Source of the DNA: Sorlinia euscelidii
Lineage (GTDB): Bacteria; Pseudomonadota; Alphaproteobacteria; Acetobacterales; Acetobacteraceae
Reading direction: 5' to 3' (one strand)
Assembly (NCBI RefSeq): GCF_036452155.1
Contig: NZ_JAWJZY010000001.1
Length of the DNA: 64,000 nucleotides
In this document: positions 47,051-56,108 of the stretch, one piece after another
How positions within the stretch are numbered: the stretch's first letter is position 1
Layout of the letters: every line of letters starts with the position of its first letter
Program-made: the position numbers and the translations under genes
The notes under the pieces: model-generated
Database searches by the model: none
What the model saw: the letters and a program-made list of their open reading frames with translations, nothing else
What the model was told of the DNA's origin: nothing

Positions 47051-47584
47051 TCAGGGTTTTTCCGCCCCTTTCTTCGTCCTCAACCGACTGAAAAATTCCG
47101 TCAGCAGGGTAGCGCTTTCCTCCGCGCGGATGCCGCCAATCACTTCCGGCCGGTGCAGGCAGTTTTTCTGCTCGAAAATGCGCGGACCATGCTCAACCCC
47201 GCCCCCCTTCGGGTCATAGGCGCCAAAAGCCAGCCGACCAAGCTTGAAATGCACCATCGAGGCCGCGCACATGGGACAGGGCTCCAACGTGACATAAAGC
47301 GTGCATCCCGTCAGATATTTCGTCCCGCAATGTCGTGCGGCCGCCCGCATCGCACGCAACTCCGCGTGGGCGGAGGGGTCACTATCGGATTCGACCTGAT
47401 TGGCCTGCGCCGCGCAAAGGCGCCCCTCTGCGTCCAGTATGACGGCCCCAACGGGCACCTCCCCGGCCTCACCGGCATCCCAGGCGAGTTGCAGGGCCCG
47501 CTTCATCGCCTGTTCGGGTGAAAGCACTTCCCGCACCTTGCAGAGATCCTTTCCCGTGAAGAAATTCGCTTTTTTCTCAGTCAT
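47051..47584 (-). CDS. tadA: tRNA adenosine(34) deaminase
   Basis: 177 aa from ATG 47584. Zinc deaminase converting A34 to inosine in tRNA-Arg(ACG). Metal and catalytic motifs are SAHAELRAMRAAA (HAE) and EPCPMCAAS (PCxxC). Start is uncertain; upstream in-frame codons to 47614 do not match the family. It is leftward with degP next; about 130 bases separate them. Confidence 0.9.
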   Translation of the reverse strand: MTEKKANFFTGKDLCKVREVLSPEQAMKRALQLAWDAGEAGEVPVGAVILDAEGRLCAAQANQVESDSDPSAHAELRAMRAAARHCGTKYLTGCTLYVTLEPCPMCAASMVHFKLGRLAFGAYDPKGGGVEHGPRIFEQKNCLHRPEVIGGIRAEESATLLTEFFSRLRTKKGAEKP

Positions 47585-47750
47585 GGTTTGATATTTGCAC
47601 ATCATATGATGCAAAAACCATGTCGTTTACGCGCGAACGTGCGAAGACATGCTTCTCTTGCCGCGCCCTGAGGGCGATTTGCAAAAGCCCGACCGGGCGC
47701 GAACAAAGGTTGGAAAGTCCCTCCCCGGGGCTTAAAAGGATGTTGAAATC

Positions 47751-48520
47751 ATGACGGACGACGTCAAAGGCGAACGTATCGCGAAGTTTCTGGCGCGGGC
47801 CGGTGTCGGAAGCCGTCGCGATGTGGAGCGTATGGTGGCGGAAGGACGGATCATCGTGAATAACGAGGTCATCCAGCAACCTGCAACCTTTGTCACCGCT
47901 CAGGACATGATCCGCGTGGATGGCGCCGTCATCGGCCCGCAGGAGCGCACGCGTGTCTGGCGTTATCACAAACCCACCGGATTGGTGACAACCCACCATG
48001 ACCCGCAAAATCGCAAAACCGTTTTTGAATCCCTCCCCTCGGCTTACCGCGCGTCATCAGCATCGGACGATTGGACCTGAATTCTGAAGGGCTGCTTTTA
48101 CTGACGAATGACGGTGCCCTCGCACGTCGGCTTGAATTGCCGTCTCACCAATGGGTCAGACGCTACCGCGTGCGTGTTTTCGGCCTGGTGGACGAAAAGC
48201 GCCTCGCCGCCCTCGCTGAGGGCTCGGTTTTCGATGGCGTCCGCTACGGAGCCATTCAGGCCGGACTCGATTCGCGCAGAGGCGATAATTCCTGGCTGAC
48301 CGTCAGCCTGCAGGAGGGAAAGAACCGTGAGATCCGCCGTGTTATGGCGGCGCTGAACCTGCATGTCAGCCGGTTGATCCGGGTGGCCTATGGTCCGTTC
48401 CAGCTCGGAACCCTGCAAAAACGTGCGTTGGAGGAAGTGCCGATCAAAACATTGCGGGAGCAGATCGGGGGCTTCGAAGCCGCACCCCGACGCAAAGCCG
48501 CGCGTTCCGTGGCGCGCTGA
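47751..48520 (+). CDS. rRNA pseudouridine synthase, RsuA/RluB family (frameshifted at 48035-48038)
   Basis: 256 aa when corrected. N-terminal S4 RNA-binding domain (ERIAKFLARAGVGSRRDVERMVAEGRI), then the pseudouridine synthase core. The frame breaks in GAATCCCTCCCCTCGG; one added C gives LPLGLPRVISIGRLDLNSEG, with the catalytic Asp in GRLDLNSEGLLLLTNDG, and continues to 48520. C-terminal LQEGKNREIRRVMAALNLHVSRLIRVAYG is typical. RluB/RsuA-type target not assignable. Overlaps rsmD start (TGATG). Confidence 0.88.
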
Positions 48521-49086
48521 TGCGCGTGATCGCCGGCATGAGACGCGGCCTTATCCTCGATGGCCCGGATGATCAGGTGACACGCCCGACTTCAGACAGG
48601 GCGCGACAGGTTATATTCGACGTGCTCGCCCATGCGGGCTGGGCCGCCGCGCACGCGATACAGGATGCGGTGGTGCTTGACGGTTTCGCGGGCACCGGCG
48701 CTTTCGGCATTGAGGCGATGTCGCGCGGGGCCGCGCATGTCACTTTTATGGACCACCATTCTGCCGCACATCGCGTTCTGCTCAAAAATCTCAGGCGCGC
48801 GCGCTTTGAAGATCATAGCGTCGTGCTGAAATGCGACGTCACGGCGCCGCCGCGCGCCACCCGGCAGGTGGATATTGCCTTCCTCGACCCGCCTTACGGC
48901 CTAAATCTTCTGCCGCTTTCCATCACGGCGCTTATAAGGTCCGGCTGGATCGGACCCGATACATTGATCCTCACGGAGTCGGAGAAGAATATGAACTCCA
49001 TCAATGCCGAACCGCCTCTCGACCTGCGGAAAATCGGGGTGGCGCAGATTTCCTTCTGGAGAGGTGCGCAATGGAAGGGGATATAA
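48520..49086 (+). CDS. rsmD: 16S rRNA (guanine966-N2)-methyltransferase
   Basis: 188 aa. Starts with the family's MRVIAGMRRG, then RPTSDRARQVIFDVL, SAM motif VVLDGFAGTGAFGIEAMSRGA and catalytic DPPYGL. Methylates G966 in helix 31 of 16S rRNA. Translationally coupled to the preceding pseudouridine synthase. Confidence 0.93.
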   Translation: MRVIAGMRRGLILDGPDDQVTRPTSDRARQVIFDVLAHAGWAAAHAIQDAVVLDGFAGTGAFGIEAMSRGAAHVTFMDHHSAAHRVLLKNLRRARFEDHSVVLKCDVTAPPRATRQVDIAFLDPPYGLNLLPLSITALIRSGWIGPDTLILTESEKNMNSINAEPPLDLRKIGVAQISFWRGAQWKGI

Positions 49087-49215
49087 ATGCAAAACCGGGA
49101 CAACTCTGTTTTTATTTTAGCGACGTATCCGCGCTTCAGATGTTAACTTGAACAAAACAAGCACGCTCCCCGTCGCGCATCCGACCTTAACAGGACACCA
49201 AGATCAGAGGTTACA

Positions 49216-51873
49216 GTGAGTTTATTCCGGCGTCGCGCAGCTTCAGGCGACACAACTTCCCATTTTCGTTACGCCGTCTCACTGCGTCTCATAGAATGTG
49301 GCGGGCTCGCTCTTGTCGCGGTGGCCCTGTGCCTCGCTGCCGCACTCTGGTCCTATAATCCGCAGGACCCATCTTTCAATACGGCCAACGCCAATGTGAC
49401 CCCCTCCAATTATCTGGGCCTTTTCGGCGCCTTTATTGCGGATGAATTTGTCCAGTGGCTGGGCCTGGCCAGTGCCTTGCCCACCATTATCTTCACGTGC
49501 TGGGCATGGCAGATTATCCGTTACCACCAACTTGCATCGCCGATCCTGCGTCTCATCAGCGCGGTGGCGCTGATCCCGACCGTGGCGATGACCGTCGCCT
49601 CACTCCAACAGCTCATCCCGCTGACGCAGGTCGCCTGGCCGTCCGCCTCAGGTTTTGGCGGGACGGCAGGTGACTTGCTGGCTCGGAAACTGATCGAATC
49701 GGGGCGATCCCTGCTCCATGGTTATGGCGCGACGGGGTTCTTCCTTCTCGCCATCGCGCTCTGCTTCCTCCTCGTGCCTCTTGCTTTAGGTCTTCAGCGT
49801 CATGAGTGGCGCGCTCTGATGATCACCATCATGCGCACAAGTCGGGGCATCGCCTCACTTTTCCGCACGATCGGGCGGCGGGGCGTCGCGCACGCCACCC
49901 CCGATATCGCTGGATATGCACCGGAGGAACCTGCGCGTCGCGGCTACGCGGCCGTATCGCCCGCTTATAACTCGCCATCGAGCCGCACGCAGAACGCGGC
50001 GTCTCATCACGGCGATGGATGGCTTCACCCGCCCGACACGCGCCGTGAGCCGCAAATCTCACCCGCTCAGGCTGCGAGTCAGGCGGCACCGGGCGCGCCT
50101 TCGCGGACTGATAATCCCTATGCGCGCCAATTAGCGCAGATTTCCCCGCAGGAACGGGACGCGGCGCGCCACCATCCGGAAATTCTGCATGCTGAAGAGG
50201 AAAACAGCGTCGACCCCATGACGACGCAGGTTGAACCCCAGAAATCAGCGCCGGAGCCACATGCGCGGCGGGGTTTTTTCAGCTTCGCGCGTCCACGTCA
50301 GGCGGCGTCGCCAGCAGAGTCGCCTTCGCGCCCGGCACCAATGGATCCGCAGCTTGATGGTTGGCAGCTTCCATCCCTCAACCTTCTCAAACCCGCCCCG
50401 CCAGCCGCGAATTCAGGCCCGACGCGGGAAGTCCTTCAGGCGAATGCGCGGCTGCTTGAGCAGGTCCTGGCCGATTACGGTGTGCAAGGCCAGATCGGCG
50501 ATATCCATGCCGGGCCGGTCGTCACGCTTTATGAGCTTGAGCCCGCGCCGGGCATACGCTCTGCCCGCGTGATCGGACTGGCGGATGATGTCGCACGCTC
50601 CTTATCGGTGCTGAGTGTGCGCATCGCGACGGTGCCCGGACGCAATGTCATCGGCATTGAGGTCCCAAATGCGATCCGTGAGACGGTTTTCCTTAGTGAA
50701 GTTCTGGACACGCCTGAATTCAAGGAGCCCGGCTCTCACCTCAAACTGGCGTTGGGGAAAGATATTGCAGGAGAACCGATCTGCGCCGATCTGGTGAAAA
50801 TGCCGCATCTCCTCATCGCCGGCACGACAGGATCAGGCAAGTCGGTCGGCGTCAATGCGATGATCCTCTCACTTCTCTTCCGTCACCCGCCGGAAGAGTG
50901 TCGTTTAATCATGATCGACCCGAAAATTTTGGAATTATCGATTTATGAAGGCATCCCCCACCTCCTCACCCCGGTTGTCACCGAGCCGCATAAAGCGGTC
51001 GCCGCGCTGAAATGGGCAGTGCGGGAGATGGACCGGCGTTACCGCGCCATGGGGCATCTGCAGGTGCGGAACATTGCCGGTTATAATCATCGTGTCCGTC
51101 AGGCCCATGCGCAGGGTGAGATGCCGATGCGACGCGTCCAGACCGGCTTCGACTCCGAGACGGGGCGACCCGTCTTTGATGAGCAGCAACTCAATCTAGA
51201 GACCATGCCCTTCATCGTTATCATCATCGATGAAATGGCGGATCTCATGATGGTCGCCGGGAAGGATATTGAAGGCGCCGTACAGCGTCTGGCGCAGAAG
51301 GCGCGGGCGGCGGGCATTCATGTGATTATGGCCACACAACGCCCCTCCGTCGATGTCATTACCGGCACGATCAAAGCGAATTTCCCGACGCGTATATCGT
51401 TTCAGGTCATCAGCAAATTCGACAGTCGGACGATCCTCGGTGAACAGGGGGCGGAGCAGCTTCTCGGCCAGGGAGATATGCTTTACATGCAGGGCGCGGC
51501 ACGCATCACGCGTGTCCACGGACCCTTTGTGGCGGATAGTGAGGTTGAGGCGGTCGTGGCGGACCTCAAATCCAAAGGTGAACCGATATATAATGATGAA
51601 ATCGTCGCCGCCGATCCGGATGAGGATCTCTCTTCCGCCGGGAATGGCCTCAGCGGCGGGTATGACGGGGAAACCACATTATTTGACCAGGCGGTTGACC
51701 TCGTTGCGCGTGAGGGCAAGGCGTCAACGTCATTTATCCAGCGTCATCTCTCCATCGGCTATAATCGTGCCGCCAAAATCATTGAGGAAATGGAAAAACA
51801 GGGCATCGTCAGTGCCGCCAACCATGTCGGGCGGCGTGAAGTCCTGGTGAGAAGCCGACGTGACGAGGGATGA
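49216..51873 (+). CDS. ftsK: DNA translocase FtsK
   Basis: 885 aa from GTG 49216. Four N-terminal membrane helices (residues about 25-195), a Pro/Ala/Arg-rich low-complexity linker (about 200-400), then the RecA-like motor: Walker A AGTTGSGKSVGVN near residue 536, Walker B IVIIIDEMADLMM near 670, and MATQRPSVDVITG. The C-terminal winged-helix gamma domain (VAREGKASTSFIQRHLSIGYNRAAKIIEEME) reads KOPS sites. Pumps chromosomes through the division septum and activates XerCD at dif. Confidence 0.95.
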   Translation: MSLFRRRAASGDTTSHFRYAVSLRLIECGGLALVAVALCLAAALWSYNPQDPSFNTANANVTPSNYLGLFGAFIADEFVQWLGLASALPTIIFTCWAWQIIRYHQLASPILRLISAVALIPTVAMTVASLQQLIPLTQVAWPSASGFGGTAGDLLARKLIESGRSLLHGYGATGFFLLAIALCFLLVPLALGLQRHEWRALMITIMRTSRGIASLFRTIGRRGVAHATPDIAGYAPEEPARRGYAAVSPAYNSPSSRTQNAASHHGDGWLHPPDTRREPQISPAQAASQAAPGAPSRTDNPYARQLAQISPQERDAARHHPEILHAEEENSVDPMTTQVEPQKSAPEPHARRGFFSFARPRQAASPAESPSRPAPMDPQLDGWQLPSLNLLKPAPPAANSGPTREVLQANARLLEQVLADYGVQGQIGDIHAGPVVTLYELEPAPGIRSARVIGLADDVARSLSVLSVRIATVPGRNVIGIEVPNAIRETVFLSEVLDTPEFKEPGSHLKLALGKDIAGEPICADLVKMPHLLIAGTTGSGKSVGVNAMILSLLFRHPPEECRLIMIDPKILELSIYEGIPHLLTPVVTEPHKAVAALKWAVREMDRRYRAMGHLQVRNIAGYNHRVRQAHAQGEMPMRRVQTGFDSETGRPVFDEQQLNLETMPFIVIIIDEMADLMMVAGKDIEGAVQRLAQKARAAGIHVIMATQRPSVDVITGTIKANFPTRISFQVISKFDSRTILGEQGAEQLLGQGDMLYMQGAARITRVHGPFVADSEVEAVVADLKSKGEPIYNDEIVAADPDEDLSSAGNGLSGGYDGETTLFDQAVDLVAREGKASTSFIQRHLSIGYNRAAKIIEEMEKQGIVSAANHVGRREVLVRSRRDEG

Positions 51874-52573
51874 TGCCCAGCAGCATCGAAGACACCTGCC
51901 GGCAAGGGAAGCGCCCCCTTTTGATCTGGACATTCTCTATCGCAGCACGCATTTCGTGGCTATCAACAAGCCGGCCGGGCTTCCGGTACACCCCAGTCGC
52001 GGGACAGCGCTTTCGGTTGAGGCGTTTTTCCCCTCTCTCTCAAAACGGAAGGACGGACCCTGGCTGGTGCATCGGCTCGATCGGGACACATCGGGATGTC
52101 TGCTCATCGCGCTTCGGAAGCAGGCGCTGATCGCGGCGCAAAACGCGTTTTCGCAACGTCAGGTCACGAAAACCTATTGGGCCATTGTGTGCGGGCAGCC
52201 GGCCGAAGACGCTGGGACCCTCGACCTGCCACTTTTGCGGGTTGAGAAAAACCGGCTATGGAAGATGGAAGTCAATCCCGAAGGGCAGGATAGTCACACG
52301 AACTGGCGCGTCCTGTATCGGGGCTGCGGCGCGACCCTCCTGGAATTGCAGCTTCTCACCGGCCGTACGCACCAAGCCCGCGCACATTGCGCCGCGATGG
52401 GCCATCCGATTATTGGCGACCCGATTTACGGCGCGACGTCCGGCGACGCTGAACTCCTTCTTCATTGCCGCGCCCTGCGGTTGAATTGCAATGGAGAAGA
52501 TATTTCCGTAACGGCGCCGCCGGGCGACGCCATGGCGGACTGGATCAAGGCTGTTCCGGGCGACGGGTTTTAG
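51860..52573 (+). CDS. RluA-family pseudouridine synthase
   Basis: 237 aa from GTG 51860, overlapping the end of ftsK by 14 bases. Core motif LVHRLDRDTSGCLLIAL contains the catalytic Asp; TKTYWAIVCG, LLTGRTHQARAHCAAMGHPIIGDPIYG are typical downstream blocks. There is no S4 domain, so it resembles the short RluA/TruC-type enzymes. Target RNA unknown. Confidence 0.88.
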   Translation: MTRDDAQQHRRHLPAREAPPFDLDILYRSTHFVAINKPAGLPVHPSRGTALSVEAFFPSLSKRKDGPWLVHRLDRDTSGCLLIALRKQALIAAQNAFSQRQVTKTYWAIVCGQPAEDAGTLDLPLLRVEKNRLWKMEVNPEGQDSHTNWRVLYRGCGATLLELQLLTGRTHQARAHCAAMGHPIIGDPIYGATSGDAELLLHCRALRLNCNGEDISVTAPPGDAMADWIKAVPGDGF

Positions 52574-52590
52574 GACCGCGCCTCGCTTTA

Positions 52591-53730
52591 TCAATGTCGT
52601 TCGGTGCTTGCTTTATCCGGCATCAATTTCGGGGTGAGCGCGCGCGTTTGATCATATCGACGCGTTACCTCCTTCACACGGATGGGGGACTGAGACGCGC
52701 GCCGCAGGATAAACCACAGGCAAAACACGATATGCTCCAACCGGCCCTGCCGGTGCAGGGCACGATGGCGGGACAGTAATTTGATACGCGCCAGTGGCGA
52801 CGCCCTGAGCGCTTCCTCAATCTCATCCAGAAACGCGCAATATTGCTGCGCGGGGAGATGACGCGCTTTTGACGCGTGCTCCGACATTAGTGATGAAGGA
52901 GAGGCAGACGCGACCTGCCGCAGAGACGCGACATTGCCAGCAAAGCGCCGCATAAAAACAGCTGGTCCCCGCCGCATCGCGCGATAGGCCCGTATGGGGA
53001 GGTGCGCGGTGGCGCCGACCGTATTCTGCCGATGTTGCCGGTAAAGACTTGCCGGGCGATTATCCGTCATGATGTCGCCATCAAATAAAGCGACGATGAG
53101 ATAACTCCACCAGTCGAGAAGCACATCCTCCGGCACAACACTTTTCTTGATAAGCGCGATCGCGGCGGGATTGAGAAGGATCGTGTGACCCACGGCGAGA
53201 TTCTGCGTCAGGGCCGCCGCGAGATGAAGGCTTTTACCGGCCGGCAGCCTGGGGGAGAGGCGACGATGACCCAGATTTTCATCAACGATGAATTGACGTG
53301 CACAGTATAGGGCCGGTTTGCGAGAAGTTTTCAGAGCATCGAAGGCGCGTGAGAGCTTGTCATCCAACCAGACATCATCCTGATCGGCGAAAGCGACATA
53401 GCCATTATCAGGCACGTGCTCCAATAAAAGCTCGTAGGAACGTCGCACGCCGATGCGACGTGGTGACAGGGACACTTCCATGCATTGCCCCGCCGCGCAT
53501 TTTGCCGAAAATGCCCGCATCAAAGCCCGGGACCCATCTTCAGACCCGTCATCCCGCCAAAGAAGCCGCCATGACCGTAAATCCTGACGCAGGAAGCTTT
53601 CCAGCTGGTCAGGAAGATAAGCTGCACCATTATAAAGCGACAGGAGGATGTAAATAACCGGCGACTGAGATGCCCGAGGCAATGGCGCCTCTGCGATATG
53701 AGAGGCGCCATCTTTGAGAGAAAAAGTCAA
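52591..53730 (-). CDS. Family 2 glycosyltransferase (rhamnosyltransferase-like)
   Basis: 379 aa. GT-A fold: ILLSLYNGAAYLPDQLESFLRQD at residues 30-55, WRDDGSEDGS, and the metal-binding ADQDDVWLDDKLSRAF, a form common in rhamnosyltransferases. The C-terminal half is helical and basic. The TTG start overlaps the rfbD stop, and it is the last gene of the dTDP-rhamnose operon, supporting use of dTDP-rhamnose as donor (inference). Confidence 0.85.
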   Translation of the reverse strand: MTFSLKDGASHIAEAPLPRASQSPVIYILLSLYNGAAYLPDQLESFLRQDLRSWRLLWRDDGSEDGSRALMRAFSAKCAAGQCMEVSLSPRRIGVRRSYELLLEHVPDNGYVAFADQDDVWLDDKLSRAFDALKTSRKPALYCARQFIVDENLGHRRLSPRLPAGKSLHLAAALTQNLAVGHTILLNPAAIALIKKSVVPEDVLLDWWSYLIVALFDGDIMTDNRPASLYRQHRQNTVGATAHLPIRAYRAMRRGPAVFMRRFAGNVASLRQVASASPSSLMSEHASKARHLPAQQYCAFLDEIEEALRASPLARIKLLSRHRALHRQGRLEHIVFCLWFILRRASQSPIRVKEVTRRYDQTRALTPKLMPDKASTERH

Positions 53731-54632
53731 ACCGATTTACCTGTAAAAACCTCACCAACGGCGCGTTTGAGACTGACGCGCCAGTCCGGCAGTTCAACCC
53801 CGAACACTTCTTTCAATTTCTGACATGACAGTCGTGAATCCATCGGGCGCTTTGCGGGCGTCGGCCAATCTTCCGTCGCGATCGGCGTGACTTCCTCCGG
53901 GAAGGGCTGACCATGCGATACCGCATCCTCAAGCGCGGCGACAGCGAGCCCATGCCATGTGGTTTCTCCCGTCCCCGCCGCGTGATAAATGCCCCCCAAC
54001 GCGTCGCCTTGCTCTTTAGAAAGAAGTCGATGCATGATTTCAAGGACGGCTTCAGCTAGATCATCCGCATTTGTCGGGTTACCGCGTTGATCCGCAACCA
54101 CTTTAAGACGTGGATTTTTAGCACCGGCATTCAACATCGTCCGCACAAAGTTTTTGCCGTGCGGCGCGTAAACCCATGATGTGCGCAGGATGACGCTCTC
54201 AGGGTTAGCGGCCATGACCGCCGCTTCACCATCAGCCTTTGTCCGGCCGTAGACGGTGCAGGGCGCGATCGGATCCGTCTCCTGATAAGGTGCGCCCTTA
54301 TCCCCGGAAAAAACATAATCCGTCGACACGTGAATGAAGGGCACGCGCGCCTCACGACAATATCGCGCGATGATTTCAGGCCCCGTTTGATTGGCTGCCT
54401 TTGCTTCAGCTTCATGACTTTCAGCAAGGTCTACCGCCGTCCATGCTGCCGCGTTGACAACCGCGGAAGGCCGGTAGCGCGCCAAAGCTTCCAGGATGGA
54501 CTTCGGGCGATCAAAATCAAATTCAGGCCGACCGATGATAATAACCTCACCCGGTGCACGTTTCCTGAGAGAGGTTGCGAGTTGCCCGCTTCCCCCGGTG
54601 ACGAGTATTTTTTGTTGGTTATTCTCAGTCAT
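53727..54632 (-). CDS. rfbD: dTDP-4-dehydrorhamnose reductase
   Basis: 301 aa from ATG 54632, overlapping the rfbC stop by one base. Short-chain dehydrogenase fold: ILVTGGSGQLATSLRK, AWTAVDLAE, HVSTDYVFSGDKGAPYQE, catalytic YGRTKADGE (YxxxK), and ILRTSWVYAPHGKNFVRTM. Last step of dTDP-L-rhamnose synthesis. Confidence 0.94.
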   Translation of the reverse strand: MTENNQQKILVTGGSGQLATSLRKRAPGEVIIIGRPEFDFDRPKSILEALARYRPSAVVNAAAWTAVDLAESHEAEAKAANQTGPEIIARYCREARVPFIHVSTDYVFSGDKGAPYQETDPIAPCTVYGRTKADGEAAVMAANPESVILRTSWVYAPHGKNFVRTMLNAGAKNPRLKVVADQRGNPTNADDLAEAVLEIMHRLLSKEQGDALGGIYHAAGTGETTWHGLAVAALEDAVSHGQPFPEEVTPIATEDWPTPAKRPMDSRLSCQKLKEVFGVELPDWRVSLKRAVGEVFTGKSV

Positions 54633-55188
54633 CAATATTCGAACCAGTCTTTGACTTCCGTGAAATGGGGCGCTTCCCGGTCCTTTTCAGACAGGACGAT
54701 ATCGGATGACGGCAAGGGCCATTTGATACCAAGATGCGGGCAATTCCAGATAACGGCGCGTTCAGACGCCTTATCATAGACGGACGTGCACTTATATTGC
54801 ACCATCACATGATCCGTCAGGGTCATGAAACCATGCAGAAACCCGGGCGGTACCCAGAGTTGAGACCAGTTTTCCTCAGATAATTCCGCGCCGACCCATT
54901 TCCCGTATGTCGGGGAGCCGGAACGCGCATCCACCGCGACATCCCAAATGGCGCCCTGCGTGCAGCGCACAAGTTTTCCTTGCTCAAAAGGTGCCAGCTG
55001 ACAATGCAGCCCGCGCACCACGCCTCTCTGGCGCGAGAGGCTTTGATTATCCTGCACAAAGGGAAGCGCGATTCCCGCCTCCTCATAACGCGCCGCATTA
55101 TATGTTTCGGAGAAAAACCCTCGTGCATCGCCGAATTTCGGGGGGTAACGAGGATGACATCAGGGATGTCCAGTCGCGAGACTTTCAT
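54632..55188 (-). CDS. rfbC: dTDP-4-dehydrorhamnose 3,5-epimerase (frameshifted near 55136-55145)
   Basis: 185 aa when corrected. Starts MKVSRLDIPDVILVTP; the frame then slips in ACCCCCCGAAATTC. One extra C (or A) gives a PK/RK form followed by FGDARGFFSETYNAARYEE, the family block. Then RGVVRGLHCQ, QGKLVRCTQGAIWDVAVDAR, LWVPPGFLHGFMTL (catalytic His/Tyr region) and YKCTSVYDKASE. RmlC makes the C3/C5 epimerisation. Confidence 0.9.
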
Positions 55189-55213
55189 ATTTTATCCTTT
55201 GGACGACCTGGCT

Positions 55214-56104
55214 TTAATTTTTCAGTTCATGAAGCATCCGGGAGAGCATCGTTTTGCCGAGCGTGGCTGCGTGGTGGTCCAGCTGCGCCTCATCAACAAA
55301 ACCCATGCGATAGGCGGCTTCCGATGGAAGGCCCACCAACATGCCCTGACGCGATTGAATCGTCTGCACAAACAAACCGGCCTGCATCAGGCTGTCCGGC
55401 GTGCCCGCATCAAGCCAGGCACAACCCCGCCCGAGCTTATCGACCTGAAGCGTCCCTTCCTCAAGGTAGATCTGATTGAGGTCCGTGATCTCCAGCTCTC
55501 CACGCGCGCTGGGTTTAACCTGCTTTGCAAATTCGACGACACGATGATCGTAAAAATAAAGTCCCGTGACGGCCCAATTTGATTCGGGATGCGCAGGTTT
55601 TTCGACGATGCGCAGCGCTTTCCCGCTTTCGTCGAAAGTGACGACGCCGTAACGCTCCGGATCACGGACCTGATAGGCAAAGACGGTCGCGCCATGGGTC
55701 CGTGTCGCGGCGTCACGCAACATGGTGCTGAGATGCTCAGCGAAGATAAGATTATCACCCAGGGCCAGCGCGCAGGGATGCCCGTCAATCCAGTCTTCCG
55801 CGATCAGGAAGGCCTGGGCCAGGCCGTCCGGGGAAGGTTGCACGCGATATTCAAAACTGACGCCGAATTGGGATCCATCCCCGAGCAGCCGTTTAAACTG
55901 CCCGATATCCTGAGGAGTCGAGATGATCATGATTTCGCGAATCCCGGCGAGCATCAGCGTCGTCAGGGGATAATAGATCATCGGTTTGTCATAGACAGGA
56001 AGGAGTTGCTTCGACGTCGCCAATGTCATGGGATAGAGGCGCGTCCCCGACCCACCGGCCAGCAAGATACCCTTCATGGCGTTATTCTCGTTTTTCGACG
56101 ACAT
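55214..56104 (-). CDS. rfbA: Glucose-1-phosphate thymidylyltransferase
   Basis: 296 aa from ATG 56104 (four bases after the rfbB stop); ATG 56077 starts directly at the family's MKGILLAGGSGTRLYPMT and is an alternative. Further blocks: SKQLLPVYDKPMIYYPL, ALGDNLIFAEHLS, PERYGVVTFDESG, GLYFYDHRVVEFA, GCAWLDAGTPDSLM. First step of dTDP-rhamnose synthesis. Confidence 0.94.
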   Translation of the reverse strand: MSSKNENNAMKGILLAGGSGTRLYPMTLATSKQLLPVYDKPMIYYPLTTLMLAGIREIMIISTPQDIGQFKRLLGDGSQFGVSFEYRVQPSPDGLAQAFLIAEDWIDGHPCALALGDNLIFAEHLSTMLRDAATRTHGATVFAYQVRDPERYGVVTFDESGKALRIVEKPAHPESNWAVTGLYFYDHRVVEFAKQVKPSARGELEITDLNQIYLEEGTLQVDKLGRGCAWLDAGTPDSLMQAGLFVQTIQSRQGMLVGLPSEAAYRMGFVDEAQLDHHAATLGKTMLSRMLHELKN

Positions 56105-56108
56105 GTTT

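Noticed and set aside
46979..47521. 180-codon rightward open frame over tadA
   Set aside because: It runs antisense to tadA, whose zinc-site motifs are unmistakable. The frame has no recognisable family.
391..55145. Programmed frameshifting or phase variation as the cause of the eleven breaks
   Set aside because: The runs are mostly 3-7 bases, too short for typical phase-variable tracts, and occur at unrelated positions in housekeeping genes; no shared slippery heptamer plus structure is seen.
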